DNA from: Pseudorhodoplanes sp.
GTDB taxonomy: Bacteria; Pseudomonadota; Alphaproteobacteria; Rhizobiales; Xanthobacteraceae
Direction of reading: 5' to 3'
NCBI GenBank assembly: GCA_019187085.1
Contig: JABARS010000013.1
Location: 94,231-158,230, forward strand
DNA length: 64,000 bases
How positions within the stretch are numbered: the stretch's first letter is position 1; each line of letters begins with the position of its first letter. The notes beneath the pieces were generated by a model. The model searched no databases, had not been told where the DNA came from, and was given only the letters and a program-made list of their open reading frames with translations. Below are positions 41,770 to 50,101 of the stretch, in pieces. The translations under genes were made by a program, and so were the position numbers.

Positions 41770-42891
41770 ATGCTTTGGATCGACATGCCGACGGCGCAGG
41801 ATATTTCGCTACTCAATTCAATCCGCGCGGACGCTTGCGTATCAATCTACCTTCCGACCACGCCTTTGACGCAGCACGTCGGCGCCAGCCAAATCGCCTT
41901 CCGCAACGCCGTCACGGAAGCGAGCGGCCAATTGCAGGAGGCCGGCCTGGACAAGCGCCGGCTCGCAGCGCTGCTGGCTCCGCTCGACGAGCTTGCCGAC
42001 GATGACGAGTTCTGGCGCTTCCAGGCCAACAGCCTCGCCGTGCTGGCAACGCCGGATTCGATGCGCTCGTTCCGGCTTGCGAACAAATTGTCCGGCATCG
42101 TGGAAGTGTCTGACCGGTTCCTGCTCAAGCCGCTGTTGCGCGCGGTCACGTTTCCGCACCACGCGTTCGTGATTGCAATCTCGGAAAACGCCGTGCGCCT
42201 CGTGGAATTTGCCGCCGAGCTTCCCCCGCAGGCCGTAAAAGTGCCCGACCTGCCGCGCAGTGCGGCGAGCGCGGCCGGCAAATCCAGCCTGAACGACTCA
42301 GCGCCGATGCGGCGCGTGCAGGGCGCCGAAGGTCAGAACATGCGCCTCATCCAGTATGCCCGCAAGGTCGACGCCGCCCTCAAGCCGGTCCTGCGCGCGG
42401 CCAACGCGCCGCTGCTCATCGCGGCGACCGAACCGATGGCATCGATCTTCCGGTCGTTTTGCTCGGCGCACACCCTGCTCCCCGGTACCATTGCAACGAG
42501 CCCCGACCGAATGACCGAAAAGGAGCTCGCGGACGCTGCGCGCCCCGTTCTCGATGCTCATTATGCGAGCGAAATCGCGGAATTTCACAAGCTTTACGAC
42601 GTCCGCAAAAAGCAGGGGCGCGCTACATCCGACATCGCCAGTGCGGCGCGCGCGGCCACCTTCGGCGCGATCCAGACGATCCTCGTCGATATGGACAACG
42701 TGGTGCCGGGCAAAGTCGACGAGGAGAGCGGCGCGGTCACCTTTGCCGAACGTGCGGGCGCCGATTCCTACGGCGTCGTCGACGAGATTGCCGGCCGCGC
42801 GCTGGCGACCCATGCCCGCGTCCTCGCCGTGCGCAAGAGCGATTTGCCGGAACGCGGCGATCTGGCCGCCATCCTGCGCTATCCGGTTTGA
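41770..42891 (+). CDS. Bacterial eRF1-like (baeRF-type) protein
   Basis: A 373-residue protein I read as a bacterial archaeo-eukaryotic release-factor homologue. The opening CVSIYLPTTPLTQH, the middle PHHAFVIAISENAVRLVEFA and the C-terminal TFGAIQTILVDMDNVVPGKV with ADSYGVVDEIAGRALATHAR are typical of baeRF families. Members such as Balon bind the ribosomal A site as hibernation factors; others are uncharacterised. A GGAG lies 9 bases ahead of the ATG. It is divergent from the rreB-like gene and its 3' end overlaps a truncated transglycosylase gene by 13 bp. Confidence 0.78.
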   Translation: MLWIDMPTAQDISLLNSIRADACVSIYLPTTPLTQHVGASQIAFRNAVTEASGQLQEAGLDKRRLAALLAPLDELADDDEFWRFQANSLAVLATPDSMRSFRLANKLSGIVEVSDRFLLKPLLRAVTFPHHAFVIAISENAVRLVEFAAELPPQAVKVPDLPRSAASAAGKSSLNDSAPMRRVQGAEGQNMRLIQYARKVDAALKPVLRAANAPLLIAATEPMASIFRSFCSAHTLLPGTIATSPDRMTEKELADAARPVLDAHYASEIAEFHKLYDVRKKQGRATSDIASAARAATFGAIQTILVDMDNVVPGKVDEESGAVTFAERAGADSYGVVDEIAGRALATHARVLAVRKSDLPERGDLAAILRYPV

Positions 42892-43106
42892 GGCGGACCG
42901 ATGGTCAGCGATCGAAGTGTGCAAAGCTTGCGTCTATCCGCGCGCGCGAGCGCGCGTGGCGAGACGCCGCGGGCGGACGCCTCGCGCTTGAAGGTTTCGA
43001 TCCAGTTTGCGAAATCGCCGCCGCAGGGCGCCGCTGCGAGTGGAAACGACAGCGTGCAAACAAGCGCGGCGACAGCCGCCGCCAGGCCGCGCGTCCGTGC
43101 TTTCAC
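42879..43106 (-). pseudogene. Truncated lytic murein transglycosylase (MltB-like) remnant
   Basis: A 75-codon frame with a strong Shine-Dalgarno (GGAGGAG), a signal peptide (GLAAAVAALVCTLSFPLAAA) and then CGGDFANWIETFKREASARG and VSPRALA, the start of the MltB-type transglycosylase domain. After about residue 55 the similarity ends (RADRRKLCTLRSLTIG) and the frame stops, so the catalytic Glu region is missing. A full gene has about 400 residues. The 3' end overlaps the convergent baeRF gene by 13 bp, so the loss may be due to a deletion joining the two genes. Confidence 0.65.
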
Positions 43107-43136
43107 ATGCTCTCCTCCGCCCCGGCCGGGGGGCGT

Positions 43137-43430
43137 TCAGTGGCGGCGCGATTTGTCGAATACGGCCTTCTGCGCCGGCGTCGCCTCTTTCTGGAACTTC
43201 GCGCGCCATTCGTCGTAGGGCATGCCGTAGACAATCTGGCGGCTTTCGTCCTTGCTCATGGCGAGGCCTTTCGCGTCGGCGGCCTCCTTCATCCAGTTGG
43301 ACAGACAATTGCGGCAGAATCCGGCAAGGTTCATCAGGTCGATATTCTGCACGTCGCTACGCTCGCGCAGGTGTGCGACGAGGCGCCGGAAGACGGCGGC
43401 TTCGAGTTCGGTTTGGGTTTTTTCGTCCAT
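43137..43430 (-). CDS. DUF1244 protein
   Basis: A 97-residue conserved protein. RLVAHLRERSDVQNIDLMNL, AGFCRNCLSNWMKEAAD and YGMPYDEWRAKFQKEATPAQ are diagnostic of DUF1244, found mainly in Alpha- and Gammaproteobacteria. The CxxC in FCRNCL and nearby His could bind a metal. Function unknown. AGGAG lies ahead of ATG 43430. The transglycosylase remnant starts 30 bp downstream on the same strand and is probably in the same transcript. Confidence 0.9.
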   Translation of the reverse strand: MDEKTQTELEAAVFRRLVAHLRERSDVQNIDLMNLAGFCRNCLSNWMKEAADAKGLAMSKDESRQIVYGMPYDEWRAKFQKEATPAQKAVFDKSRRH

Positions 43431-43786
43431 GCCGGGGCTCCTGTCGTTGCGGGGAAGATAGGCGCGCCATGCCCGCCTTGCCATAGGCCGAGGCCGCACG
43501 ACGCCGTCCCGGCCGCAGGCGAAGCCCGCGAGCGGGCCGCACGTCATCCCGGCCGTTCGCAAAAGCGAAGGAGCCGGGGTCGCTTTCAAACGTAACGGGA
43601 TCGCATTCGACTGCAATTCGGAAAGCAGTCCCGGCATTCGCTCGGCCGGGACGACGATCAGCGCGGCGCACGGGCCTCATCCTTCGGGACACGGCCTGCG
43701 TCCGCTCCTCGGGATGAGGCGGATTGAGCATCCTGTGCGCGACGCGTGGCGCTCGCCACCCTCTCCCCAAGGCGAGATGGCCGGGA
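43431..43786. repeat. Intergenic region made of dispersed repeats A (copy 2) and B (copy 3)
   Basis: Copy 2 of repeat A lies at about 43500-43670 (blocks CAAAAGCGAAGG and GCATTCGACTGCAATTCGGA). It is followed by a repeat B copy at about 43672-43730 (CATCCTTCGGGACACGGCC, CTCCTCGGGATGAGGCGGAT). The whole 356-bp gap between the DUF1244 gene and the end of the LivF-aldehyde dehydrogenase gene is non-coding and holds no transposase. Confidence 0.7.
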
Positions 43787-45235
43787 TCAGAACGGATAGG
43801 GATGCGGTCCGGTCTGGATCGTGATCCAGCGCAGCTCGGTGAATTCGTCGATCGCCGCCTTGCCGCCGAAGCGCCCGTAGCCCGACGCCTTGGTGCCGCC
43901 AAAGGGCATCTGGCCTTCGTCGTGCACGGTCGGCGCGTTGATGTGGCAGATGCCGGACTGGATGCGTTTGGCGACGGCGAGCGCGCGCACCACGTCGCGG
44001 CCGAACACCGAGGCCGAGAGGCCGTATTCGGTGTCGTTGGCGACGCGGATCGCCTCCTCGATATTCTTGACGCGCACGACCGGCTTCACCGGGCCGAACG
44101 ACTCTTCCGTGTAGATGCGCATCGCCGGAGTGACGCGATCGACGACGGTGGCGCTCACCACCGTGCCCTTGAATTCGCCGCCGACCGCAACGCGCGCGCC
44201 CCTGGCGACCGCGTCGTCGAGCAGTTCCTTGTTGCGCGCGGCCGCTTCCTTGCTCACCAGCGAGCCGAGCACGACATGCCCGCGCGGATCGCCGTGCGGC
44301 AGCGACTTCGCCTTGGCGGCGAATTTCTCCATGAAGGCGTCGGCGACCTTCTCGTCGACGATAATGCGTTCCGTCGACATGCAGATCTGGCCCATATTGG
44401 CGAAGCAGCCGAACGCGGCCGCCTTCACCGCCTCGTCGAGATCGGCGTCGTCGAGGATGACCATCGGCGCCTTGCCGCCGAGTTCGAGCAGCACCGGCTT
44501 GAGATGACGCGCGGCATGCCCGGCGATGATGCGGCCGACTTTGGTCGAACCGGTGAAGTTCACACGCCGCACCGCCGGGTGCGCGATCAGCGTCTCCACA
44601 ATCTTCGCCGCGTCGGCCGGCGCGTTGGTCACGACATTGACGACGCCGGCGGGCAAGCCCGCCTCGCGCATGATCTTGCCGATCAGGCTGTGGGTGGCGG
44701 GACAGGTCTCCGACGCCTTGAGCACGACCGTGTTGCCGCAGGCGAGCGGCATGGCGATCGCGCGCACGCCGAGAATGACCGGGGCGTTCCACGGCGCGAT
44801 CCCGAGGCACACGCCGGCCGGCTGGCGCACCGCCATCGCGAAGCTGTTGGGCTTGTCGGAGGGGATCACCTCGCCCGCGACCTGCGTCGTCATCGCGGCC
44901 GCCTCGCGCAGCAGGCTTGCGGCGAAGTGCGTGTTGAAATGCCCCCAGGGTCCGATGGCGCCGCACTCCGCCGTCATCAGCTCGGAGAATTCCGCGCCGC
45001 GCGCGTCCATCAGGTCGGCGGCCTTGAGCAGCAGCATACGCCGCTCGGTCGGACCCTTGGCCGACCATTCCGGGAAGGCCGCGGCGGCCGCATCGGCGGC
45101 GGCGACGGCATCCTCGACGGATGCGGCGGCCGCGCGCGTGGCGATCTCGCCGGTGAACGGATCGATGCGGTCATAAGTGCGCCCGCCCGCAGCGGCCGGT
45201 TCGCGCTCGCCGATCATCAGGTTGACATGCTTCAT
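43787..45235 (-). CDS. Aldehyde dehydrogenase made from an internal start (alternative product)
   Basis: Inside the LivF fusion, ATG 45235 is preceded by CAGGAGAGTGTC, a good Shine-Dalgarno at normal spacing, and begins a full-length 482-residue NAD(P)-dependent ALDH (MKHVNLMIGERE; catalytic E251 and C285 from this Met). Initiation here would give a free cytoplasmic enzyme besides the fused form. The nearby blocks SFAMAVRQPAGVCLGIAPWN resemble vanillin/benzaldehyde-type dehydrogenases, so the operon may import an aromatic compound; inference from family style and neighbours. Confidence 0.45.
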   Translation of the reverse strand: MKHVNLMIGEREPAAAGGRTYDRIDPFTGEIATRAAAASVEDAVAAADAAAAAFPEWSAKGPTERRMLLLKAADLMDARGAEFSELMTAECGAIGPWGHFNTHFAASLLREAAAMTTQVAGEVIPSDKPNSFAMAVRQPAGVCLGIAPWNAPVILGVRAIAMPLACGNTVVLKASETCPATHSLIGKIMREAGLPAGVVNVVTNAPADAAKIVETLIAHPAVRRVNFTGSTKVGRIIAGHAARHLKPVLLELGGKAPMVILDDADLDEAVKAAAFGCFANMGQICMSTERIIVDEKVADAFMEKFAAKAKSLPHGDPRGHVVLGSLVSKEAAARNKELLDDAVARGARVAVGGEFKGTVVSATVVDRVTPAMRIYTEESFGPVKPVVRVKNIEEAIRVANDTEYGLSASVFGRDVVRALAVAKRIQSGICHINAPTVHDEGQMPFGGTKASGYGRFGGKAAIDEFTELRWITIQTGPHPYPF

Positions 45236-46000
45236 GACACTCTCCTGTCGGGATGTGTTCGTGGCCGCCGCCGCCGGCGGCGCGATGTGGATTTCGCCGC
45301 CGAGATAGGCGCGCTGCACGGCCGGATCGTTGCGCAGCACAGCGGCACTGCCTTCGCCGACGATGCGTCCCGATTCGATCAGATAGCCGCGATCGGCGAT
45401 TTTCAGGCTCTGCTTGGCATTCTGCTCGACCAGCAGCACGCCGACGCCGCGCTCGCGGATGCGCGCGAGCGCGGTGAACAATTCGGTGCACATGATCGGC
45501 GCCAAGCCGAGCGAAGGCTCGTCGAGCAGAAGGATTTCGGGCGCCGTCATCAGCGCGCGGCCGATCGCCACCATCTGCTGCTCGCCGCCGCTCATGGTGC
45601 GCACCTGCTGGCCGAAACGCTCCTTCAGGCGCGGAAACAGCGAGACGAGATAATCGAGATTTTCGGCTTCGGCGGCGCGGGCGCGCTTCGCATAGGCGCC
45701 CATCGCGAGATTTTCGCGTACGGTGAGCTCGCCGAAAATCCCGCGCCCCTCCGGCACCAGCGCAAGCCCGGCCTCGACGATTTCGCGCAGCGAAAGATCG
45801 CCGAGATCGCGGCCGTCGAGCGTGCGCCGCGCCATGGGCAGCGGCTGCACGAGGCCGGCAAGCGCTTTCAGAAGCGTGGTCTTGCCCGCGCCGTTGGCGC
45901 CGAGAATGGTGACAATCTCGCCGCGCCCGATCGAAAGCGCGACGTCGGACAGCGCGCGGTGCTTGCCGTAGGCGACGGAGAGGCGCTCGATCTCAAGCAT
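43787..46000 (-). CDS. LivF-type ABC ATPase fused in frame to an aldehyde dehydrogenase
   Basis: One open frame of 737 codons from ATG 46000. Residues 1-235 are a complete LivF ATPase: Walker A GANGAGKTTL, signature MSGGEQQMVA, Walker B ILLLDEPSLGLAP, ending RAYLGG. A 20-residue Ala/Pro linker follows with no stop. Residue 256 onward is a complete aldehyde dehydrogenase (482 residues) with FTGSTKVG, catalytic Glu in LELGGKAP and Cys in MGQICMSTE, closest in style to vanillin/salicylaldehyde dehydrogenases. The ALDH Met has its own AGGAGAG, so both a fusion and free ALDH could be made. Last gene of the liv operon. Confidence 0.85.
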   Translation of the reverse strand: MLEIERLSVAYGKHRALSDVALSIGRGEIVTILGANGAGKTTLLKALAGLVQPLPMARRTLDGRDLGDLSLREIVEAGLALVPEGRGIFGELTVRENLAMGAYAKRARAAEAENLDYLVSLFPRLKERFGQQVRTMSGGEQQMVAIGRALMTAPEILLLDEPSLGLAPIMCTELFTALARIRERGVGVLLVEQNAKQSLKIADRGYLIESGRIVGEGSAAVLRNDPAVQRAYLGGEIHIAPPAAAATNTSRQESVMKHVNLMIGEREPAAAGGRTYDRIDPFTGEIATRAAAASVEDAVAAADAAAAAFPEWSAKGPTERRMLLLKAADLMDARGAEFSELMTAECGAIGPWGHFNTHFAASLLREAAAMTTQVAGEVIPSDKPNSFAMAVRQPAGVCLGIAPWNAPVILGVRAIAMPLACGNTVVLKASETCPATHSLIGKIMREAGLPAGVVNVVTNAPADAAKIVETLIAHPAVRRVNFTGSTKVGRIIAGHAARHLKPVLLELGGKAPMVILDDADLDEAVKAAAFGCFANMGQICMSTERIIVDEKVADAFMEKFAAKAKSLPHGDPRGHVVLGSLVSKEAAARNKELLDDAVARGARVAVGGEFKGTVVSATVVDRVTPAMRIYTEESFGPVKPVVRVKNIEEAIRVANDTEYGLSASVFGRDVVRALAVAKRIQSGICHINAPTVHDEGQMPFGGTKASGYGRFGGKAAIDEFTELRWITIQTGPHPYPF

Positions 46001-47666
46001 CGGCCTCTCCGAGATAGGCGCGCACGACTTCCGGGTCGGCCAGCACGGTCGTGGGCGGGCCGTCGGCGATCTTGCGGCCGGCATTCATGACGACACAGCG
46101 CCCGCACAGCGAGCGGATCGCGTCCATCACATGCTCGACCAGGATGACGGTAAGACCGGAATCCTGCAGCGAGCGGATCAGCGCGATGCCTTCGCCGAGT
46201 TCGGTCGGGTTGAGGCCGGCGAGCCATTCGTCGAGCAGCAGCAGGCCCGGTTCAAGCGCGAGCGCGCGCGCAAGCTCGAGCCGCTTCTGGTCGATGTAGG
46301 TGAGCTGGTCCGCGTTCAGGCCACCCTTGCCGCCGAGCCCGACGCGTCCGAGCAGCGTCTCGGCGGCTTCCGCCGCTTCCGCGCCCCAGAGCGGACGCTC
46401 GCGATGGGCGAGCGCGGCGGTGACGTTTTCGGCGACGCTCATCGTCGGAAGAACGCGCACAAGCTGGAAGGTGCGCGCGACGCCGAGCCGGGCGATCCGG
46501 TAGGGATTGAGACCCGCGATCGACTGGCCCCTGAAGAACAGCCGCCCGCCGTCGGGCTGCAGCGCGCCGGAGACCAGATTGAGCACCGTGGTCTTGCCCG
46601 ACCCGTTGGGGCCGATCAGGCCGACAATCTCGCCCGGCCTGATCGAGAATGTCAGATCGTCGACGGCGACGAGCCCGCCGAAATTCTTGCGCAGCCGGTC
46701 GGCGACCAGCAGCGCATCCTGCATCTGCGGATCGGACAGCGTTTCGGTCAGCGTCGGGCGGTGCCAGTATTTCCAGGCAAGACCGGCGACGCCCTGCGGC
46801 AGAAAATAGACGATCACGATGAAGGCGAGGCCGAGCAGGATACTGAAATGGTTCGGAAAATTCGCCGACAGGATTTCGAACAGGAAGACCAGCGGCACCA
46901 CGCCGAAGAGCGGGCCGAACAGCGTGCCGACGCCGCCGAGCAGCGCCATGATCACGACCTGGAACGACAGCATCGGATTGAACGCGATCGCCGGATCGAT
47001 ATAGGTCCAGCGCGGCGCCATCACCGCGCCGGTCACCGTCATGAAAAAGGCCGAGACCGCAAACAGCGTGAGCTTGGCGCGCGTGGTGTCGATGCCGGCG
47101 TGACGGGCGACGGTCTCGTCCTCGCCGATCACGCGCAACGCAAGGCCAAGCCGCGAGCGCCCGATCAGCCAGCCGGCCGCAAACACCAGCACCGCCAGCA
47201 CCAGCAACTGCCAGTAGATCTGGTTCTGCGTGATGTCGACAAAGACGTAGCGGCCGACCGAACGGTGAATATTGACCTCGTACCAGGTCACGAGCTGACG
47301 GATGAGTTCGGCGAGGCCGAAGGTAAAGATGACGAAATAGATACCCGACAGCCGCAGCGTCGACAGCCCGACGACGAGCGCGATCGCAACGCCGATCGCG
47401 GCGGCTGTCAGCAGCACCAGCGGCCACGGTAAAATCTCGCCGACCACCGCGACGGTGTAGGCGCCGATGCCGAAGAACGCCACGGTGGCAAGCGAGATAT
47501 AGCGCGTCGGCCCGGAGAACAGCGCCCAGGCGGTCGCCAGCACGGTGAAATAAAGCAGCGTGATGCCGAGCGCGAGATAATAGCCGCTGGCATAGAACGG
47601 GAAGATCGCGGCCAGCGCGAGCACGGCCGCGCCGGCCGCCGGCCATCTGACGCGGTGCAGGTTCAA
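45993..47666 (-). CDS. LivM-LivG fusion: permease plus ATPase of a branched-chain-type ABC transporter
   Basis: 557 residues from TTG 47666, which follows GGGAGG by eight bases and overlaps the livH stop (TTGA). Residues 1-310 are the LivM permease with eight or more helices (YYLALGITLLYFTVLATAWA, LGLALRVIGEDETVARHAGI), residues 320-557 the LivG ATPase (Walker A GPNGSGKTTVL, then LLLDEWLAGLNP in the Walker B position, and LVEHVMDAIRSLC). The permease-ATPase fusion is common in Rhizobiales. The signature motif is degenerate (LTYIDQKRLELARAL instead of LSxGxQQ). Its end overlaps the LivF start by 8 bp. Confidence 0.9.
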   Translation of the reverse strand: MNLHRVRWPAAGAAVLALAAIFPFYASGYYLALGITLLYFTVLATAWALFSGPTRYISLATVAFFGIGAYTVAVVGEILPWPLVLLTAAAIGVAIALVVGLSTLRLSGIYFVIFTFGLAELIRQLVTWYEVNIHRSVGRYVFVDITQNQIYWQLLVLAVLVFAAGWLIGRSRLGLALRVIGEDETVARHAGIDTTRAKLTLFAVSAFFMTVTGAVMAPRWTYIDPAIAFNPMLSFQVVIMALLGGVGTLFGPLFGVVPLVFLFEILSANFPNHFSILLGLAFIVIVYFLPQGVAGLAWKYWHRPTLTETLSDPQMQDALLVADRLRKNFGGLVAVDDLTFSIRPGEIVGLIGPNGSGKTTVLNLVSGALQPDGGRLFFRGQSIAGLNPYRIARLGVARTFQLVRVLPTMSVAENVTAALAHRERPLWGAEAAEAAETLLGRVGLGGKGGLNADQLTYIDQKRLELARALALEPGLLLLDEWLAGLNPTELGEGIALIRSLQDSGLTVILVEHVMDAIRSLCGRCVVMNAGRKIADGPPTTVLADPEVVRAYLGEADA

Positions 47667-48541
47667 CGCGCGGGCCTCCCGAACAGGCCGGTCGGCCGCA
47701 CCAGAAGCACGATCAGGAACAGCGCGAAGGTGACCGCAAGCGTCAGCCCCGGATCGACGAGGCGGGCGACGAAGGTCTCGGCCAGGCCGAGCAGCAGCCC
47801 GGCGGCCAGCGCGCCGACCAGATTGCCGACGCCGCCCATGATGATGACGATCAGCGCCTTCATCGTGAACATGACGCCCATCGCCGCATTGAAGGTCAGG
47901 AACATCGAGACCAGCACGCCGCTCGCCGCCACCAGCGCGCCGCCAAGCGCGAAGGCGAAGGCGGACGCCATGCGCACGTCGATGGCGCACAATTCCGCCG
48001 AGACCGGATTGACCGCGACCGCGCGAATCGCGGTGCCGGCGCGGGTGCGCGTGAGCGCAAGATAGATGGCAAGCCCGATCGCGGCCGCGAACACGAGCGC
48101 CAGCAGCCGGTTGAGCGCGATCGTGGAGCCGAGCACGGTGAGCGGGATGGAGAGATAGGAGAAGCTGTAATATTGCCCGCCGAACAGGACGAGCATGACG
48201 CCCTGCACGACGAAGAGGAGGCCGAAGGTCGCAAGGATCGAATCGACCTCGAGCATGTCGCGGTTCTTCGCGCGCCGCACCAGCGGCGTCAGGATCAGGA
48301 TATAGACCGCCCAGTTGATAGCGAAGGCCAGCGGCGCGATCACCAGCAGGCCGATCAGCGGGCTCACCATCAGGCCGGTGAACAGCCAGTGCGTGCTGAA
48401 GGCCGCGGCGATGAGGAACTCGCCGTACGACAGGTTCATGATGCGGGCGACGCCGTATTGCAGCGTGAGCCCGAGCGCGGTCAGCGCATACATGCCGCCG
48501 AGGATCAGCCCCGACAGGACGATGTCGATCGACAAATCCAT
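47663..48541 (-). CDS. livH: LivH-type permease of a branched-chain-type ABC transporter
   Basis: A 292-residue membrane permease from ATG 48541. SGLILGGMYALTALGLTLQY at the start, NLSYGEFLIAAAF and LAIYLALTRTRAGTAIRAVA are LivH signatures, with about eight helices. It pairs with the LivM half of the next gene, overlapping it by 4 bp (TTGA). The periplasmic binding protein gene lies 69 bp upstream. Confidence 0.92.
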   Translation of the reverse strand: MDLSIDIVLSGLILGGMYALTALGLTLQYGVARIMNLSYGEFLIAAAFSTHWLFTGLMVSPLIGLLVIAPLAFAINWAVYILILTPLVRRAKNRDMLEVDSILATFGLLFVVQGVMLVLFGGQYYSFSYLSIPLTVLGSTIALNRLLALVFAAAIGLAIYLALTRTRAGTAIRAVAVNPVSAELCAIDVRMASAFAFALGGALVAASGVLVSMFLTFNAAMGVMFTMKALIVIIMGGVGNLVGALAAGLLLGLAETFVARLVDPGLTLAVTFALFLIVLLVRPTGLFGRPAR

Positions 48542-48610
48542 CACGCCACTCGTTCGACGCAGATCATGGGAGAGAATCCGCGGCGGCTCTCGCCGCCGCG
48601 GAGGATGCCG

Positions 48611-49843
48611 TCAGCTCGGCGACTTCCAGGTCGGCTTCGGCACGACCGGCTGGCGCGCGCCGTCATACCTGGTCGGCGCGAGACCGTAGAACTCGCCGTT
48701 CTGCCACTGCCCGACCCACCACACCACCGGCATGATGTTGTTCTCGAGCTTGATCTTGCCCATGATCGTGTCGAAGGTTCCGGTCTGGATTTCCTTCATC
48801 ACCGCCGCGCGGTCGATCTTGCCGACGCGCTCGATCGCCTGCTGCAGGATCTGCAGGCTGACATAGGTGACCGGGCTCGCCCAGCGGTCGGGCTCCTTGC
48901 CGGTCGCCTCGACGTGACGCTTGAGATAGTCCTTGAGCGCGGGCGAATCCGCGTTCCAGCCGCCGACGCCCATCACGCCCTCGGCATTGGCGCCGAAGCG
49001 CTGCTTGTAGAGCGGGAAGGCGGTGCCGACCGCGGTGTAGAACACCTTCGGATTGAAGTTGAGCACGCGCGCGGTCTCGGTGATGCCGATCGTGTCCGGC
49101 GGATAGCTGAAGGCGACGAAGGCATCCGGATTGAGCGCCTGCACTTCCTTGATCATCGGCTGCAAATCCTGCGTGCCGATCGGATAGGACTTGTCGTAGA
49201 CCAGCTCGAAGTTCGCCTTCTTGAAGCTGTCGCGCGCGGCGCTCGACAGTTCGACGCCGAACTGGTCGGCGACCGCGACCATGGCAACCTTGGAGCCGAT
49301 CTTGCCGTCCTTGCGCAGCTTGTCGAGCACCTCGACGAGCGAGTCGCCGCCAGGCTTCGAGGTGCCGAGGAACCAGAAGCTGTTCTGCCAGCGCTTGGCG
49401 AGCTCGGGCGCGCGGTCGGTCGCCGCGGTCACCGCGAGGTGCGGATAGCCGAGGCGGTTGAAGGTCGGGCCGACGGCGAGATTGAGGCCGGTGCTCCAGG
49501 GCGGAAGGATGAAGTCGACCTTGTCCTGCGTCGCCAGACGCTCGATCGCCTTGACCGCTTCTTCCGAATTGCTGCGGTCGTCATACTCGACGATCTCGAT
49601 CGGCACTTTCTTGCCGATCGATTTGAGCATGATGCCGCCGGCGGCATTCACGTCCTTCACCCAGAGCTGGTAATTCGGCAGCGTGGTGATGCTGGCGCCG
49701 CCGGTATAGGGACCAGTCTTGGAAATCGCATAGCCGATCCGGATCGATTTGATATCCTGGGCGTCCGCGCTTCCGGGCAGGGCCCAGAGCGCGGCCGCCG
49801 CGAGCGCGGTCGCGCCCAGTCCGGCAAAACGTTTCAGTCGCAT
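48611..49843 (-). CDS. livK: LivK-type periplasmic substrate-binding protein
   Basis: A 410-residue type I periplasmic binding protein of the HAAT family; GGGAGGA precedes ATG 49843. Signal peptide to about residue 28 (LGATALAAAALWALPGSADA), then IRIGYAISKTGPYTGGASIT, YDDRSNSEEAVKAIERL and MVAVADQFGVELSSAARDS. Members bind branched-chain amino acids, amides, urea or aromatic acids. The aldehyde dehydrogenase fused to the operon's LivF suggests an aromatic or aldehyde-related substrate here. First gene of the livK-livH-livMG-livF/ALDH operon. Confidence 0.92.
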   Translation of the reverse strand: MRLKRFAGLGATALAAAALWALPGSADAQDIKSIRIGYAISKTGPYTGGASITTLPNYQLWVKDVNAAGGIMLKSIGKKVPIEIVEYDDRSNSEEAVKAIERLATQDKVDFILPPWSTGLNLAVGPTFNRLGYPHLAVTAATDRAPELAKRWQNSFWFLGTSKPGGDSLVEVLDKLRKDGKIGSKVAMVAVADQFGVELSSAARDSFKKANFELVYDKSYPIGTQDLQPMIKEVQALNPDAFVAFSYPPDTIGITETARVLNFNPKVFYTAVGTAFPLYKQRFGANAEGVMGVGGWNADSPALKDYLKRHVEATGKEPDRWASPVTYVSLQILQQAIERVGKIDRAAVMKEIQTGTFDTIMGKIKLENNIMPVVWWVGQWQNGEFYGLAPTRYDGARQPVVPKPTWKSPS

Positions 49844-50101
49844 TGTCGTCGTCCTCCCTTGGTTGGTGATTCCGGCGTTCGCCAGCGCCGTCGTCCGATC
49901 TGCCGGCGACCTGCCCGCGGCTTGCATGCGGGACGATCGCGCCAGACCGTCAACGGTCCGTCGTGCCGGTCGCGGTTATTGGCGTGCTGCTGCCACGCCG
50001 CTGCAAACGCGCGTGCGCAAAGGCCGGCGCGCGATCAGAGCGTTCCATGTCAGTGAAATACGGCCGCTGCGGCGAGCGCGCATTCTCGATCCTCCCAGGC
50101 G

